Shown: positions 45,124 through 54,609 of the stretch, piece after piece
How the letters are laid out: the number at the start of each line of letters is the position of its first letter
Numbering within the stretch: position 1 is the stretch's first letter
NCBI RefSeq assembly: GCF_003963535.1
Contig: NZ_CP034539.1
Location: forward strand, 2,542,001 to 2,606,000
Direction of reading: 5' to 3'
Source: Streptomyces cyaneochromogenes
GTDB lineage: Bacteria > Actinomycetota > Actinomycetes > Streptomycetales > Streptomycetaceae
DNA length: 64,000 nucleotides
The notes under the pieces: generated by a model
Seen by the model: the letters and a program-made list of their open reading frames with translations, nothing else
The model's database searches: none
What the model was told of the DNA's origin: nothing
Translations under genes and position numbers: made by a program

Positions 45124-47067
45124 GTGGGGAAGAAGAGCGTCGGGGCTGAGGGCGGGGTCTCCGAGTCGGAGCGGCTGTTGTTCGGGGGGCCTCTGCGGTA
45201 CGACATGGGGTGGAATCAGCATCGGGACGCCTTTATGGAGCTGACCTTCCGGGCCATGGTGACGCGGTTGCCGTCGCTGTTGGGGTCCAGCTTCCGGCTC
45301 GCGTGGCAGGCCGATCGTCGGGCGGCGCGGACCGTGCTGGTGGCCGAGGTGGGGCGAGGGCTGGCGCAGGCGGTCGGGCTGCTCGCGGTCAACAGTGTGC
45401 TGGGGCGGCTCATCGGGGGCGGGGCGCTGGAGGAGCGGTTACGGGGTGCCGTTCCGGCGTTCGTCGCCATGGCCGTCGTCATGGTCGTCTCCACGCTGCT
45501 GCGGGCTGCGTCGACGTACGCCACGGGCCGCCTCGAACCCAAGGTGGAGCGCGTGGCGACCGAGCTGTACCTGGAGCGGGCCGCCGCCGTGGAGCTGGCC
45601 GCGATCGAGGACCACGCCTTTCACAAGCTGCTGGACACCGCGCAGTACGGCGCCTCGTCCGCCCGCCGCATGATCTCGTACAGCACGCGGGTCGTGAACG
45701 CGGCCATCTCGCTGATCGCCGCGGCGGGCGTGCTCGCCGTGCTGCACCCTGCCCTGCTCCCTCTCCTCGCCACCATGACCCTGCCCAGCGCCTGGAGCGC
45801 CCTGACCAACGCCCGGCGCCGCTACGAGTCGTTCCACACCTGGGTGCAGCACTCCCGTGCCGGCCATCTGATCAGCGGGCTGCTGACCGAGCCCGCCGCG
45901 GCACCCGAGATCCGGGTCCACGGCGTGGGGCCCTTCCTGCTGCGCCACTACCGGGCGATGTCCGAGACGGCGGAAGCGGAGCAGGCCCGGCTGGCGCGGC
46001 TGGCGGCGCGTACGGGGCTCATCGCCGCGGCGTGGACGGGGCTGGCGACCGTCGCGACGTACGCCACGCTGGGCGGACTGCTGCTCGCCGGGGCGATGGC
46101 GCTCTCCGTGGCGGGTACGGCCGTCATCGCCATCCGCACCGGCTCGTCGAGCCTCGACAGCCTCGTCCTGGAGGTCAACGCGCTCCACGAGGAGGCCCTC
46201 TTCGTGGGCGATCTGCAGCGGCTGTACGTCGAGGCGGCCGAGCGGGCGATCCCGGTCGGTGGAGTGCCCCTGCCCGAGGATCCGCAGGAGATCCGGTTCG
46301 AGAACGTCGGCTTCAGCTACCCCGGTGAATCCGCCCGGCCCGCCCTCGACGACGTCACGCTCACCCTCCCCCTCGGCCGGATCATCGCCCTGGTCGGCGA
46401 GAACGGCTCCGGCAAGACCACCCTGGTCAAGCTGCTGGCGGGCCTGTACACCCCGGACCGGGGCCGCATCCTGTGGGACGGCGTCGACGCGGCGACCGCC
46501 GACCGGCGCCTGCTCGCCGAGCGCATCGCGATGGTGGCCCAGGACTTCAAGCGCTGGCCGTTCACGGCCAGGGTGAATGTCGCCGTGGGGCGTTCCTCCG
46601 CGCCGCTCACCGAAGAGCGCCTGGCCGCCTCGCTCGCCGAGGCCGGGGCCGGGGACGTGGTGGCCGATCTGCCGCGCGGCCTGGACACCCTGCTGGCCCG
46701 CCACTTCAGCGGTGGGCACGAGCTGTCCGGCGGGCAGTGGCAGCGGCTCGGGATCGCGCGGGCCGCGTACCGGCGCGGCCGCATCCTGATCGTGGACGAG
46801 CCGACGGCGGCCCTGGACGCACGGGCCGAGCTGGAGGTCTTCGAGAAGATCCGCGCCCTGGCCTCCGCCGGCCAGACGGTCGTCCTCATCACCCACCGGC
46901 TGGCGTCGGTACGCCACGCCGATCTGGTGCACGTGCTCGACCAGGGCAGGCTCGTGGAGTCCGGGACACCGGACGAGCTGCTGGCCACCGGCGGCGTCTA
47001 CGCGGAGCTGTACTCGCTCCAGGCGGAGCAGTTCACGGCGCCGGTACCCGCTCCCAAGGCGGGCTGA
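45124..47067 (+). CDS. ABC exporter, fused membrane and ATPase domains
   Basis: A 647-residue half-transporter. The membrane domain (about 30-345) has six segments of the type-IV exporter fold, and the ATPase domain (about 375-635) follows. Motifs: Walker A GENGSGKTTLVKLLAG, Q-loop AQDFKRWPFTARVNV, signature LSGGQWQRLGIARA, Walker B ILIVDEPTAALD and the switch His in ITHRLASV. GTG 45124 has GGGGAGG 8 nt upstream. It is probably a homodimer. Related Streptomyces exporters move peptides, lipids or drugs; no biosynthetic genes adjoin it, so the cargo is unknown. Confidence 0.9.
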   Translation: MGKKSVGAEGGVSESERLLFGGPLRYDMGWNQHRDAFMELTFRAMVTRLPSLLGSSFRLAWQADRRAARTVLVAEVGRGLAQAVGLLAVNSVLGRLIGGGALEERLRGAVPAFVAMAVVMVVSTLLRAASTYATGRLEPKVERVATELYLERAAAVELAAIEDHAFHKLLDTAQYGASSARRMISYSTRVVNAAISLIAAAGVLAVLHPALLPLLATMTLPSAWSALTNARRRYESFHTWVQHSRAGHLISGLLTEPAAAPEIRVHGVGPFLLRHYRAMSETAEAEQARLARLAARTGLIAAAWTGLATVATYATLGGLLLAGAMALSVAGTAVIAIRTGSSSLDSLVLEVNALHEEALFVGDLQRLYVEAAERAIPVGGVPLPEDPQEIRFENVGFSYPGESARPALDDVTLTLPLGRIIALVGENGSGKTTLVKLLAGLYTPDRGRILWDGVDAATADRRLLAERIAMVAQDFKRWPFTARVNVAVGRSSAPLTEERLAASLAEAGAGDVVADLPRGLDTLLARHFSGGHELSGGQWQRLGIARAAYRRGRILIVDEPTAALDARAELEVFEKIRALASAGQTVVLITHRLASVRHADLVHVLDQGRLVESGTPDELLATGGVYAELYSLQAEQFTAPVPAPKAG

Positions 47068-47121
47068 TCAGCACGAGGGCCCGGCGAGAGGCCGTACCGG
47101 CCCGCGGCAGCGGGGCGCGGC

Positions 47122-47307
47122 TCACGCGGCGGCGTCGGCCGCCGCCTCGCCGCGGACGATCACCAGGAACGCGTCCGTCGCGAGGTCCATGACGACCTCC
47201 GCGGGCAGACCCTCCATGCGCCGCGCGTGCGCGAACTCCTCCGCCGGCCATGATCCTCGCGGCCCGCCCGCGGGAAAGCGTTCGAGCACTGTTCGCCCGT
47301 TCACCAT
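47122..47307 (-). CDS. Small conserved hypothetical protein
   Basis: A 61-residue protein opening MVNGRTVLERFPAGGPRGSW, then AEEFAHARRMEGLPAEVVMDLATDAFLVIV. The codon usage is typical of the genome and GGAGG lies immediately upstream of the ATG, so I consider it real. It has no known domain. It is convergent with the ABC exporter, and its function is unknown. Confidence 0.7.
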   Translation of the reverse strand: MVNGRTVLERFPAGGPRGSWPAEEFAHARRMEGLPAEVVMDLATDAFLVIVRGEAAADAAA

Positions 47308-47511
47308 CCTGACCTCCGATAAGCGTCGTACTTGTAGGAGTTAACGCCTGCCGGAGGCGAAACGCCTCGCCCGGTGACGGGACTGAGACGTAGTTGACAC
47401 TCGTTCACCGCGATGTGTGAGCGCACGCTCACCTTCCGGAGCGACCCCTCACACTCCGGTCATCCGCCACCACGCTCCGCTTCAGTCCCCTTCAGTCCCC
47501 TCAAGTCCCCA

Positions 47512-48201
47512 TCAGTCCTCGTACTCGTCGTGGTACCGGATGCGCTCACTGCCCGCAGATGCCCCAAGAGCCGAGGCGCGCCCCTTGGGCTCCTCCCACT
47601 CCTCCTGCCGGCCCAGGGCGGTGAGGTCCAGGAAGCCGGTGGTCGAGCCCAGCCCGTCGAGGCCGCGCTCGTACGTCGAGTAGGTGTGGAAGACACGGTC
47701 CCCGTCCCGCAGGAAACAGCTGACGCCGGGCCGCTCCACCAGCTCGCCCTCGTGCTCCAGGGTCACCTCGAAGTCGCGGTTGAAGTCGCTGCCGTAGGAC
47801 GAGTACCAGGGCACCGTCCAGCCCATGCGCGCCTTGAACGGCAGGATCTTCGGGTACGGCGCCCGGGAGACGGCGACGAGCGTCGTGCCGCGCGCCTTGA
47901 GGTGCGCCAGATGCCCGATCTGGTCCAGGAACCCCGAGCAGCTGCGGCAGCCCGCGTCCCACTCGGGGGCGAACATGAAGTGGTGGACGACGAGTTGGTG
48001 CCGCCCCTCGAAGAGGTCGGGCAGCGTGGCCTTGCCGTCGCCGCCCTCGAAGACGTACTCGTCCTCGACCTCGACCATCGGCAGCCCGCGCCGCTCGGCG
48101 TTGAGCGCGTCACGCGCGCGCGTGGCCGCCTTCTCCTTGACCAGCAGTTCCTCGCGCGCCGCACGCCACTGCTCGCGCGAGACGATCTCCGGAAGCGACA
48201 T
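47512..48201 (-). CDS. DUF899-family thioredoxin-like protein
   Basis: A 229-residue cytoplasmic protein of the DUF899 group. Its core is thioredoxin-like: VVHHFMFAPEWDAGCRSCSGFLDQIG with the CxxC-like GCRSCSG, then TTLVAVSRAPYPKILPFKARMGWTVPWYSS and FEVTLEHEGELVERPGVSCFLRDGDRVFHTYSTYERG. The family is sometimes annotated as putative dithiol-disulfide oxidoreductase. ATG 48201 has AGGAGG at good distance. Activity has not been shown for the family as far as I know. Confidence 0.88.
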   Translation of the reverse strand: MSLPEIVSREQWRAAREELLVKEKAATRARDALNAERRGLPMVEVEDEYVFEGGDGKATLPDLFEGRHQLVVHHFMFAPEWDAGCRSCSGFLDQIGHLAHLKARGTTLVAVSRAPYPKILPFKARMGWTVPWYSSYGSDFNRDFEVTLEHEGELVERPGVSCFLRDGDRVFHTYSTYERGLDGLGSTTGFLDLTALGRQEEWEEPKGRASALGASAGSERIRYHDEYED

Positions 48202-48322
48202 GGGCGCCCCTCCTGTGCAGCGGTCCGTTCCAGGTGGTGACCGGCGGGAGGGGCGGAACTCATCGCCGCACCGGAGAACTTGGGAGATTTTCTGCCGGAG
48301 AACTTCAGGAGGTTCTTCCGGA

Positions 48323-48379
48323 GACCTCGGGAGGATTTCTGGTACGTCAGACCTCAGGAGGATTTCTCGGAGTACGTCA
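48323..48379. repeat. Tandem duplication of the P450 3' end
   Basis: 48323-48349 and 48350-48379 are two near-identical ~28-bp copies (GACCTCGGGAGGATTTCT and GACCTCAGGAGGATTTCT, each then TACGTCA). The second is the last codons and stop of the P450; the first lies just beyond the stop. Confidence 0.7.
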
Positions 48380-49538
48380 CCGGCAGCGCGAGCAGGCCAC
48401 GCGCGCGTAGCGAGCGACGCCACCGCAGGTCGCCCTCGGCCAGGGCGAGTTCGGGGAACCGTTCCAGCAGCGCGTCGAGGGCGATCTCCGTCTCGGCGCG
48501 GGCCAGCGGTGCGCCGAGGCAGTAGTGGATGCCGTGGCCGAGGGCGAGGTGCCCGGAGGCGTCGCGGGCGACGTCGAGGCGGTCGGGGTCGGGGAAGCGG
48601 GCCGGGTCGCGGTTGGCGGCGGAGAGGGAGAGCAGGACGGTGTCGCCGGCCGGGACGGTGACACCGCCGATGGTGATGTCCTCGGTCGGGAAGCGGCGGA
48701 TGGCGAGCAGGGCCGGGCCGTCGTGGCGGGCGAACTCCTCGACGGCTCGCGGGATTCGGGACCGGTCCTCGCGCAGGGCCGCGAGCTGCTCCGGATGACT
48801 GAGCAGCGCGAGGACGGCGTTGCCGATGAGCTGCACGGTGTTCTCGTATCCGGCGAAGAGGATGAGGAAGGCGAGGGACATCAGCTCGTCCTCGCCGAGC
48901 CGGTCGCCGTCGGTGTCGCGGACGGCGATGAGGTCGCAGAGCAGGTCGTCGGCGCGTTCCCGGCGCTTGTCCGCGAGAAGCCGGGTGAAGAACCCGAGCA
49001 TCGCCACCACCGCCTCCTTGGCGGCCTGCGGTCGCGCCGGGTCGGGGGCGACGAGAGCGTCGGTCCAGTCCCGGAAGTCCCGCCGGTGCTCGTCCGGGAC
49101 GCCGAGGAGGTCGCAGATGACGGCGATGGGCAGGGGCGCGGCGTAGGAGGCGATCAGGTCGGTGGTGCCGTGCGGGCCGAGGGCGTCGAGGAGACGGTCG
49201 GCGGTGCGTCGTACGGGCGTACGGAGTTGGGCGACACGGGACGGGGTGAACGCCCGGCCGACCAGGCGGCGGATGCGGGTGTGGTCGGGCGGGTCCATGT
49301 TGAGGAGGTTGGCGTCGAGGGCCGCGGGGAGGGCGAGGCCGCGGTAGGTGCCGGGCGCCGCATGCCGTTTGTCCAGGGACAGCCGCGGGTCCGCGAGGGC
49401 CTCGCGTACGTCGTCGTAGCGGGTGACGAGCCAGGCGGGGCTGCCGTCGGGGCCGGCGATCCGGTGCACGGGGGCGGCCTCCCGGAGGCGTCGGTAGACG
49501 TCGTACGGGTGGTCGATGAGGCCGTCGGCGAGATCCAT
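48354..49538 (-). CDS. Cytochrome P450
   Basis: A 394-residue soluble heme monooxygenase. The heme ligand motif is LGHGIHYCLGAPLAR, the K-helix ExxR lies in VEEFARHDGPALLAIRR, and DANLLNMDPPDHTRIRRLVG is the C-helix region. The I-helix reads LFAGYENTVQLIG: the acidic/Thr pair that normally handles oxygen (AGxET or AGxDT) is here Glu-Asn-Thr, which is common in actinobacterial P450s. It needs a ferredoxin partner; none is adjacent. The amidohydrolase upstream is just 10 bp away, so they are probably co-transcribed. Substrate unknown. Confidence 0.92.
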   Translation of the reverse strand: MDLADGLIDHPYDVYRRLREAAPVHRIAGPDGSPAWLVTRYDDVREALADPRLSLDKRHAAPGTYRGLALPAALDANLLNMDPPDHTRIRRLVGRAFTPSRVAQLRTPVRRTADRLLDALGPHGTTDLIASYAAPLPIAVICDLLGVPDEHRRDFRDWTDALVAPDPARPQAAKEAVVAMLGFFTRLLADKRRERADDLLCDLIAVRDTDGDRLGEDELMSLAFLILFAGYENTVQLIGNAVLALLSHPEQLAALREDRSRIPRAVEEFARHDGPALLAIRRFPTEDITIGGVTVPAGDTVLLSLSAANRDPARFPDPDRLDVARDASGHLALGHGIHYCLGAPLARAETEIALDALLERFPELALAEGDLRWRRSLRARGLLALPVTYSEKSS

Positions 49539-49548
49539 GAACCTCAGA

Positions 49549-50895
49549 CTATGTGTCGTACTCCTGGATGCGCCTGCCGTGGCCGCGGTCCAGGAGCGCG
49601 GGCGTCCGCTCCCCCAACTCCCTCACCACGGCGGGTACATCGATCGTCAACAGCTCGCGGTCGCGCATCAGGATCCGCCCGTCGACGATCGTCGTGCGGA
49701 CGTCGGAGGAGCGGGCGCTGTGCACGAGGGTGGCGGCGAGGTCGTGGACGGGCTGGGTGTGCGGGCCGGTGAGGTCGACCAGGATGATGTCGGCGCGGCG
49801 CCCGGGGGCGATGCTGCCGACCGTCTCCCCCAGTCCGACCGCCCGGGCACTCTGCAGCGTGGCGTGGTGCAGGGCCTGACGGGACGTCAGCCAACGGGGG
49901 TCGCCGGTGGTCGACTTCTGGATGAGGGCGGTGAGGGCCATCGACTCCCATACGTCGAGGGAGTTGTTGGAGGCGGCGCCGTCCGTGGCGAGGCCGACGG
50001 GGATGCCGAGGTCGTGCAGGGCGCGTACGGGTGTGGTGGTGGGCCAGGCGAACTTGAGGTATCCGCGCGGGGCGGTGGCGACGGCGACGCGGCCGGTGGC
50101 GTCGCGGAGCACGGGCAGGTCACGGTCGAGGATGCCCGTGCCGTGCGCGATGAGGACGTCGGTGTCGAGGATTCCGGTGCGCCGCAGGACCTCGATGGGG
50201 GTGACGCCGTGGCGGGCGAGACTGGTCTCGGCCTGGTCGCGGTTCTCGGCGGCGTGGAGGTGTACGGGGAGGCCGTGCTCGCGGGCGAGTTCGGCGGTGG
50301 CCGCGAGGTCGGCGTCGTCGACGGTGTAGGGGGCGTGCGGGGCGAGGGTGGTGGTGATACGGCCGTCGGCGGCGCCGCGCCGGCGGAGCGCGAACTCCAG
50401 TGACTTCTCCCGGCCTTGCGGGCCCTGGGAGGAGAAGTAGGCCTCCCCGAGGTGGGCCCGGATCCCGCATTCCGCCACGACGGCGGCGACCGCGTCCATC
50501 GAGAAGTAGTGGTCGGCGAAGCAGGTCACGCCGCCGCGGATCATCTCGGCGCAGGCGAGCCGGGCACCCAACTCGACGTCCTTCTCGGTGAGGTTGGACT
50601 CGATCGGCCAGACGACGTCGTTGAACCACTCCTCGGTGGGCAGGTCCTCGGCGACGCCGCGCAGGGCGACCATGGGGGCGTGGGTGTGGCAGTTGACGAG
50701 CCCCGGGAGGGCCACCTGCCCGCGGGCGTCGACGCGTTGCCGGGCCTCGGCCTCCTCCGCTCCGGTGATGACGGACTCGATGACTCCGTCTCGTACGACG
50801 ATCGTCGCGTTCTCCTCGAACCCGATGCGCTCTTGATCGTCATGCACGAGGACGGTGCATCCGGTGATGATGAGATCGGCGGGAGAGTCACTCAT
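49549..50895 (-). CDS. Amidohydrolase/aminohydrolase (8-oxoguanine deaminase/TrzA-MtaD-like)
   Basis: A 448-residue metal-dependent hydrolase of the amidohydrolase superfamily. The first metal ligands are in NCHTHAPMVALRG and the later ones in VHLHAAENRDQAET, LIAHGTGIL and ATDGAASNNSLDVWESM. This SNN-type ending is typical of the deaminase group acting on purines, S-adenosylhomocysteine/methylthioadenosine or triazines. Which base is used cannot be told. ATG 50895 follows TACGTT by 6 nt (leaderless); a GTG at 50898 is possible. It lies upstream of the P450 on the same strand. Confidence 0.88.
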   Translation of the reverse strand: MSDSPADLIITGCTVLVHDDQERIGFEENATIVVRDGVIESVITGAEEAEARQRVDARGQVALPGLVNCHTHAPMVALRGVAEDLPTEEWFNDVVWPIESNLTEKDVELGARLACAEMIRGGVTCFADHYFSMDAVAAVVAECGIRAHLGEAYFSSQGPQGREKSLEFALRRRGAADGRITTTLAPHAPYTVDDADLAATAELAREHGLPVHLHAAENRDQAETSLARHGVTPIEVLRRTGILDTDVLIAHGTGILDRDLPVLRDATGRVAVATAPRGYLKFAWPTTTPVRALHDLGIPVGLATDGAASNNSLDVWESMALTALIQKSTTGDPRWLTSRQALHHATLQSARAVGLGETVGSIAPGRRADIILVDLTGPHTQPVHDLAATLVHSARSSDVRTTIVDGRILMRDRELLTIDVPAVVRELGERTPALLDRGHGRRIQEYDT

Positions 50896-51023
50896 CACGC
50901 CAACGTACGACGGTGTCGTCGCCCCGCGTGAGCCGAACCGCGCATCCCGTCACCGCTCTGTCGCGAGGCGGGCGGGCCGAGCACGCTGGCCTCACCACCA
51001 CGGCTCGCGGAAAGGGGCCCGGC

Positions 51024-51980
51024 ATGCTCCTCGGCACCTGGAACCTGGAGAACCTCTACCGGCCCGGCGGCGAGTTCGGCCCCAGGGACAAGGCCGCGTA
51101 CGAGACGAAGCTCGCGGCGCTGGCCGCGGTCGTGACCGAGCTCGACCCGGCGCTGCTGGGCGTGCAGGAGGTCGGGGAGCCGGAGGCGTTGCGGGACCTG
51201 GTCGGGATGCTGGGCGGCGACTGGCACGTCGCGCTCTCCGAGCATCCGGACGGCCGGGGCATCCGGGTCGGCGTCCTCAGCCGTACGGAGCTGCGGGTGC
51301 TGCACGACACGCCGGCGTTCCCGGCGAAGCTGGTCCCGGTGCAGGCGGACGACGAGGGTGGCACGGCGTCGCGGGCGGGCCGGGGGTTCCTGGCGGTGGA
51401 GACGGAGACGGGGGCCGGACCGCTACGGATGGCGGTGGCCCATCTGAAGTCGAAGCTGCTGACGTATCCGAACGACCGCTTCCTCCCCCGCGACGAGGGC
51501 GAACGGGCCCGCTACGGCGCGTACGCCCTCTACCGGCGGGCGGCCGAGGCGACGGCGCTGCGCGCGCTGGTCGATGTGCTGCTGGCCGGTGACGGACGTG
51601 AGCGTGCCGTGGCCGTCGTCGGCGACCTGAACGACGAGGTCCAGGCGGCGACAACCCAGATCCTGCTGGGCCCGCCGGGCTCCGAGATCGGCACGCCCGG
51701 TTTCAGGACGGACGACAAGGGCGACTTGGGCCGGCTGTGGAACGTGGCGCCGCTGATCCCCGTCGAGCGGCGGTTCTCGCGGGTGAACTCCGGGCGCCCC
51801 GAGCTGATCGACCATGTCCTGTGCAGCCACCGCCTGGTCCACCGGGTGACGGCGGCGGGGACGGGAGTGCCGGGGGCGGCCGGTCCGCCGCAGCTGCCGT
51901 CGGTGGGGGCGGATCCGCAGGAGCGGCGGGGCGCGGCGGGGTCGGATCACGCGCCGGTCTGGGTACGGGTCGGGGGCTGA
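51024..51980 (+). CDS. Endonuclease/exonuclease/phosphatase-family protein
   Basis: A 318-residue protein with the EEP fold: GTWNLENLYRPGG (metal-site Asn/Glu), PALLGVQEVGEPEALRDL (catalytic Glu), VAVVGDLNDEVQAATTQ (Asp/Asn) and the final SDHAPVWV. These are the metal-binding and catalytic residues of DNase I/exonuclease III-like hydrolases. There is no signal peptide, so it is likely cytoplasmic; it could cleave nucleic acids or phosphodiesters. ATG 51024 has GGAAAGGGG upstream. Divergent from the amidohydrolase. Confidence 0.85.
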   Translation: MLLGTWNLENLYRPGGEFGPRDKAAYETKLAALAAVVTELDPALLGVQEVGEPEALRDLVGMLGGDWHVALSEHPDGRGIRVGVLSRTELRVLHDTPAFPAKLVPVQADDEGGTASRAGRGFLAVETETGAGPLRMAVAHLKSKLLTYPNDRFLPRDEGERARYGAYALYRRAAEATALRALVDVLLAGDGRERAVAVVGDLNDEVQAATTQILLGPPGSEIGTPGFRTDDKGDLGRLWNVAPLIPVERRFSRVNSGRPELIDHVLCSHRLVHRVTAAGTGVPGAAGPPQLPSVGADPQERRGAAGSDHAPVWVRVGG

Positions 51981-52038
51981 AAGGGCCGAGAGACTGCGAG
52001 TCCTGACAGGGCTGAGAGGACTGAGAGGACGGGGTGCC

Positions 52039-52534
52039 GTGAGCTCGGTGCCGGAGCGGCTGACGTGGGCGGTGCGCAACCTCGACCCCGCGCCCGGTGA
52101 CCGGGTGCTGGAGATCGGCTGCGGCCGGGGAGTCGCGGTCGCCCTGCTCTGCGAGCGGCCGGCCTCGGGCACGGTGACGGCGATCGACCGTTCGGATACG
52201 GCGGTGGAGGCGGCCCGGCGCCGTAACGCGGAGAGCGTGGCGGCGGGCCGGGCCGTGATCCGGGTCGCCGCACTGGAGGAGGCCGAATTCCCGGACGCGT
52301 CCTTCGAGGGGACCCTCGCCGTCAATGTGAACCTCTTCTGGATGCGCTCCCCAGGGTCCCCCGGGTCCCCTGGGTCCCTCGACAGGGAGACGGCTGCGCT
52401 GCGGCGGCCTCGCACGGGTTCGTGACGGAGGTGCGGACGGGAACGACCGCGGGCGGGAGCGGCCTGGTCCGCGTGCGGGCCACCGCGCCGACGTCAGCCG
52501 GCGAGGGGAACCTCGGGAGCCTCGGGGATCCGTA
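52039..52534 (+). pseudogene. SAM-dependent methyltransferase broken by an internal deletion
   Basis: The reading frame from GTG 52039 gives a normal N-terminal half of a class I methyltransferase (DRVLEIGCGRGVAVALLCER, TVTAIDRSDTAVEAARRRNA) up to NVNLFWMRSP. It then passes through a short GGGTCCC-rich repeat and ends at 52425. The expected C-terminal end is found in another frame, SHGFVTEVRTGTTAGG to about 52534. About 50-60 central residues are therefore missing and the frame is shifted, so the gene is probably non-functional, assuming the assembly is right. It runs into the 3' end of the FUSC gene. Confidence 0.6.
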
Positions 52535-54443
52535 GCCCGACCCGGTCCCGCTCCTGCGCGAGCTCGTCCAGCAGCTCGGTGAGCCGTTCGGTGTGCCAGG
52601 GCGTGAGCCGACCCGAGTCGTCGAGATGGACGGCGCACGCGGTCGTCGCGTCGACGAGCCGTTCAAGGGTGGCGACGACCTCCTCCGCGCCCTGGGTGTG
52701 CCGGGCGAGCGCGGGGAGTTCGGCGGCGCCGAGCGCGATGGCGGTACGGGCCTCGGCGAGCGCGCGGTAGGCCTCGCGGCGCAGGGTCCAGCGGACGGCG
52801 CGGGCGTCGTGGCCGCTCGCCACGTCGTGGGCGCCGGAAGCGCGGAGGGGTCGGGCGTCGGAGTCGCGCGGCGCGGGGCGGTCGGACTCCCGCAGAACGT
52901 GGGCGAGGTAGGAGTAGGCGGCACCGCCCGCCGCGGCGAGCCGCGCCCGTACGCCCCCGCCGCGCTGCCCCGGCATCGGCAGATGCCCCACGACGAGGAC
53001 GATCGCGCAGGCCAGCAGCGTCTCCCCGATCCGGCTCACGGAGGCCTGCGGCTCGCCGCCGACCATCACCAGGGCGAGCACGAGGACGGTCACCACCGCG
53101 GTCTGGGCGGCGAAGTGGCGGGTGGCCACGGGAATGAGGGCGCCGCTGAGAGCCACGAGCGCGATGAGCCCTTCCGGCCGGGGCAGTACGGCCGCGAACC
53201 CGGCGAACAGGAGTGCTCCGAGCACCGTGCCCGCGGCCCGGCACAGCACCCTCGACGCGAGGGGCCCGAGGTCGGGCTTGACCAGGAAGACGGCGGTGGC
53301 GGGGAGCCAGTACCAGTGCTCGTGCTCCCCGTACCACCGGGTGTGGTGCAGGGCCTGGGCGATGCCGGCGCTGGCCCCGAAGCAGAGGGCGACGCGCAGC
53401 CCGTACTCCCGTCCGCCGGCCCCGAACACCGACCGGAGAAGATCCCTTGCCGTACGGCGCCGGGTGTGCAGGTCGCGGTTGCCCCTGCCCTGGTCGAAGG
53501 CCTCGGCGGCGTGCAGCAGGGCGTCGTCGAGGGCGCGCAGCGCGGGCGCGCAGCGGGACGGGGCGGGCAGGGGTCCGGTGTGCGTGTTGTCGCGTACGGC
53601 GGCGGCGAGTCGGCGTGGGCCCTCGGAAGCCCGGGTCGGCGCGGCCTCCCCGGCCCAGGCGAGCGCGGTGGCGGCCTCGGCGAGCGGCAGCGCGGCGGCG
53701 TACTGCGCGTGCAGCCGTCGCTCGGCGGACGAGGAGGCGTAGCGCCGCAGCCGCGGTCCGGTGAGGGCGTCCTGCGCGTGGTCGAGGGCGGCGGTGAGCG
53801 CGACGCGGCGGGCGGTGGCACGGTCGGTCCCCACCGCGTCGAGCAGGTCGGCGACGGCGTCGTACACCCCCGCCACCGCGTCGCGCTCCCCGTCGAACCG
53901 GAAGTCCCCGGCGAGGGAGCCGGGCGTGGGAAGCGCCAACCGCAGCGCGAGCAGCCAGGCGGCACCGGCGAGATAGGCGAGCACTCTCTGCCATACGCTC
54001 TCGGGCAACGGCATCCCGGCCCCGATGGCGGCCGCGACGAGGAGCTGCGTGCCGGCACCGGAGGCCACCGGTCCGACGGCGCTGATGCCACCGGCGAAGA
54101 GCCCGAGGCCGGTCAGGAGGAGGGTGAGCGGAGCGGCCCCGGCGTGATCCCCGGCGTACGTCCCGACGAACATCCCGGCCGCCCCTGCCAGCGCGGGCGC
54201 CCCCAGCCGCTTGACGGAGGCACGGCGGCTGCCGGGGCGGTCGTTGATGCCGGCGAGCATGGCGGCGATGGCGGCGACTACGCCGAGGGAGACGCGGTCG
54301 AGGAGGACCGCGGCGAGAAGGAGGGGCCCGGCGGCGAGCGCCCCTCGTGTGACGGCGCTCCAGGGGACCGGGCCGCGCTGGGCGCGCAGGGCGTGGGCAA
54401 GCCAGGGCGGAAGGGTGAACGTCGGGGCCGCGGGGCGGGTCAC
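52494..54443 (-). CDS. FUSC-family membrane protein (aromatic acid exporter-like)
   Basis: A 649-residue protein with two membrane blocks, about residues 30-180 and 365-510, and long soluble regions after each, the layout of the FUSC/aromatic acid exporter family. The second block carries YGLRVALCFGASAGIAQAL and WYWLPATAVFLVKPDLGPLASRVLCRAAGTVLG, the most conserved part. GTG 54443 is chosen because AGGAG lies 5 nt upstream; a frame to 54518 adds a poorly conserved Arg/Pro-rich segment. Such proteins are thought to export aromatic acids or siderophores; specificity unknown. Confidence 0.82.
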   Translation of the reverse strand: MTRPAAPTFTLPPWLAHALRAQRGPVPWSAVTRGALAAGPLLLAAVLLDRVSLGVVAAIAAMLAGINDRPGSRRASVKRLGAPALAGAAGMFVGTYAGDHAGAAPLTLLLTGLGLFAGGISAVGPVASGAGTQLLVAAAIGAGMPLPESVWQRVLAYLAGAAWLLALRLALPTPGSLAGDFRFDGERDAVAGVYDAVADLLDAVGTDRATARRVALTAALDHAQDALTGPRLRRYASSSAERRLHAQYAAALPLAEAATALAWAGEAAPTRASEGPRRLAAAVRDNTHTGPLPAPSRCAPALRALDDALLHAAEAFDQGRGNRDLHTRRRTARDLLRSVFGAGGREYGLRVALCFGASAGIAQALHHTRWYGEHEHWYWLPATAVFLVKPDLGPLASRVLCRAAGTVLGALLFAGFAAVLPRPEGLIALVALSGALIPVATRHFAAQTAVVTVLVLALVMVGGEPQASVSRIGETLLACAIVLVVGHLPMPGQRGGGVRARLAAAGGAAYSYLAHVLRESDRPAPRDSDARPLRASGAHDVASGHDARAVRWTLRREAYRALAEARTAIALGAAELPALARHTQGAEEVVATLERLVDATTACAVHLDDSGRLTPWHTERLTELLDELAQERDRVGLRIPEAPEVPLAG

Positions 54444-54609
54444 AGGGCTCCTGTCAGGACGAGGGCGGGGCGGGCGCCTTCGGGCGACGGTGGCCGGGCG
54501 GTGGGTTGCTGTGCCCACGGTAGATCGCGGTCCTGGAGAGGATGGGACGCCCGTATTTCGAGGATGTGACGATGCTTGGCAGAGCCACGTTCTTTATGAA
54601 CGCAATCGC

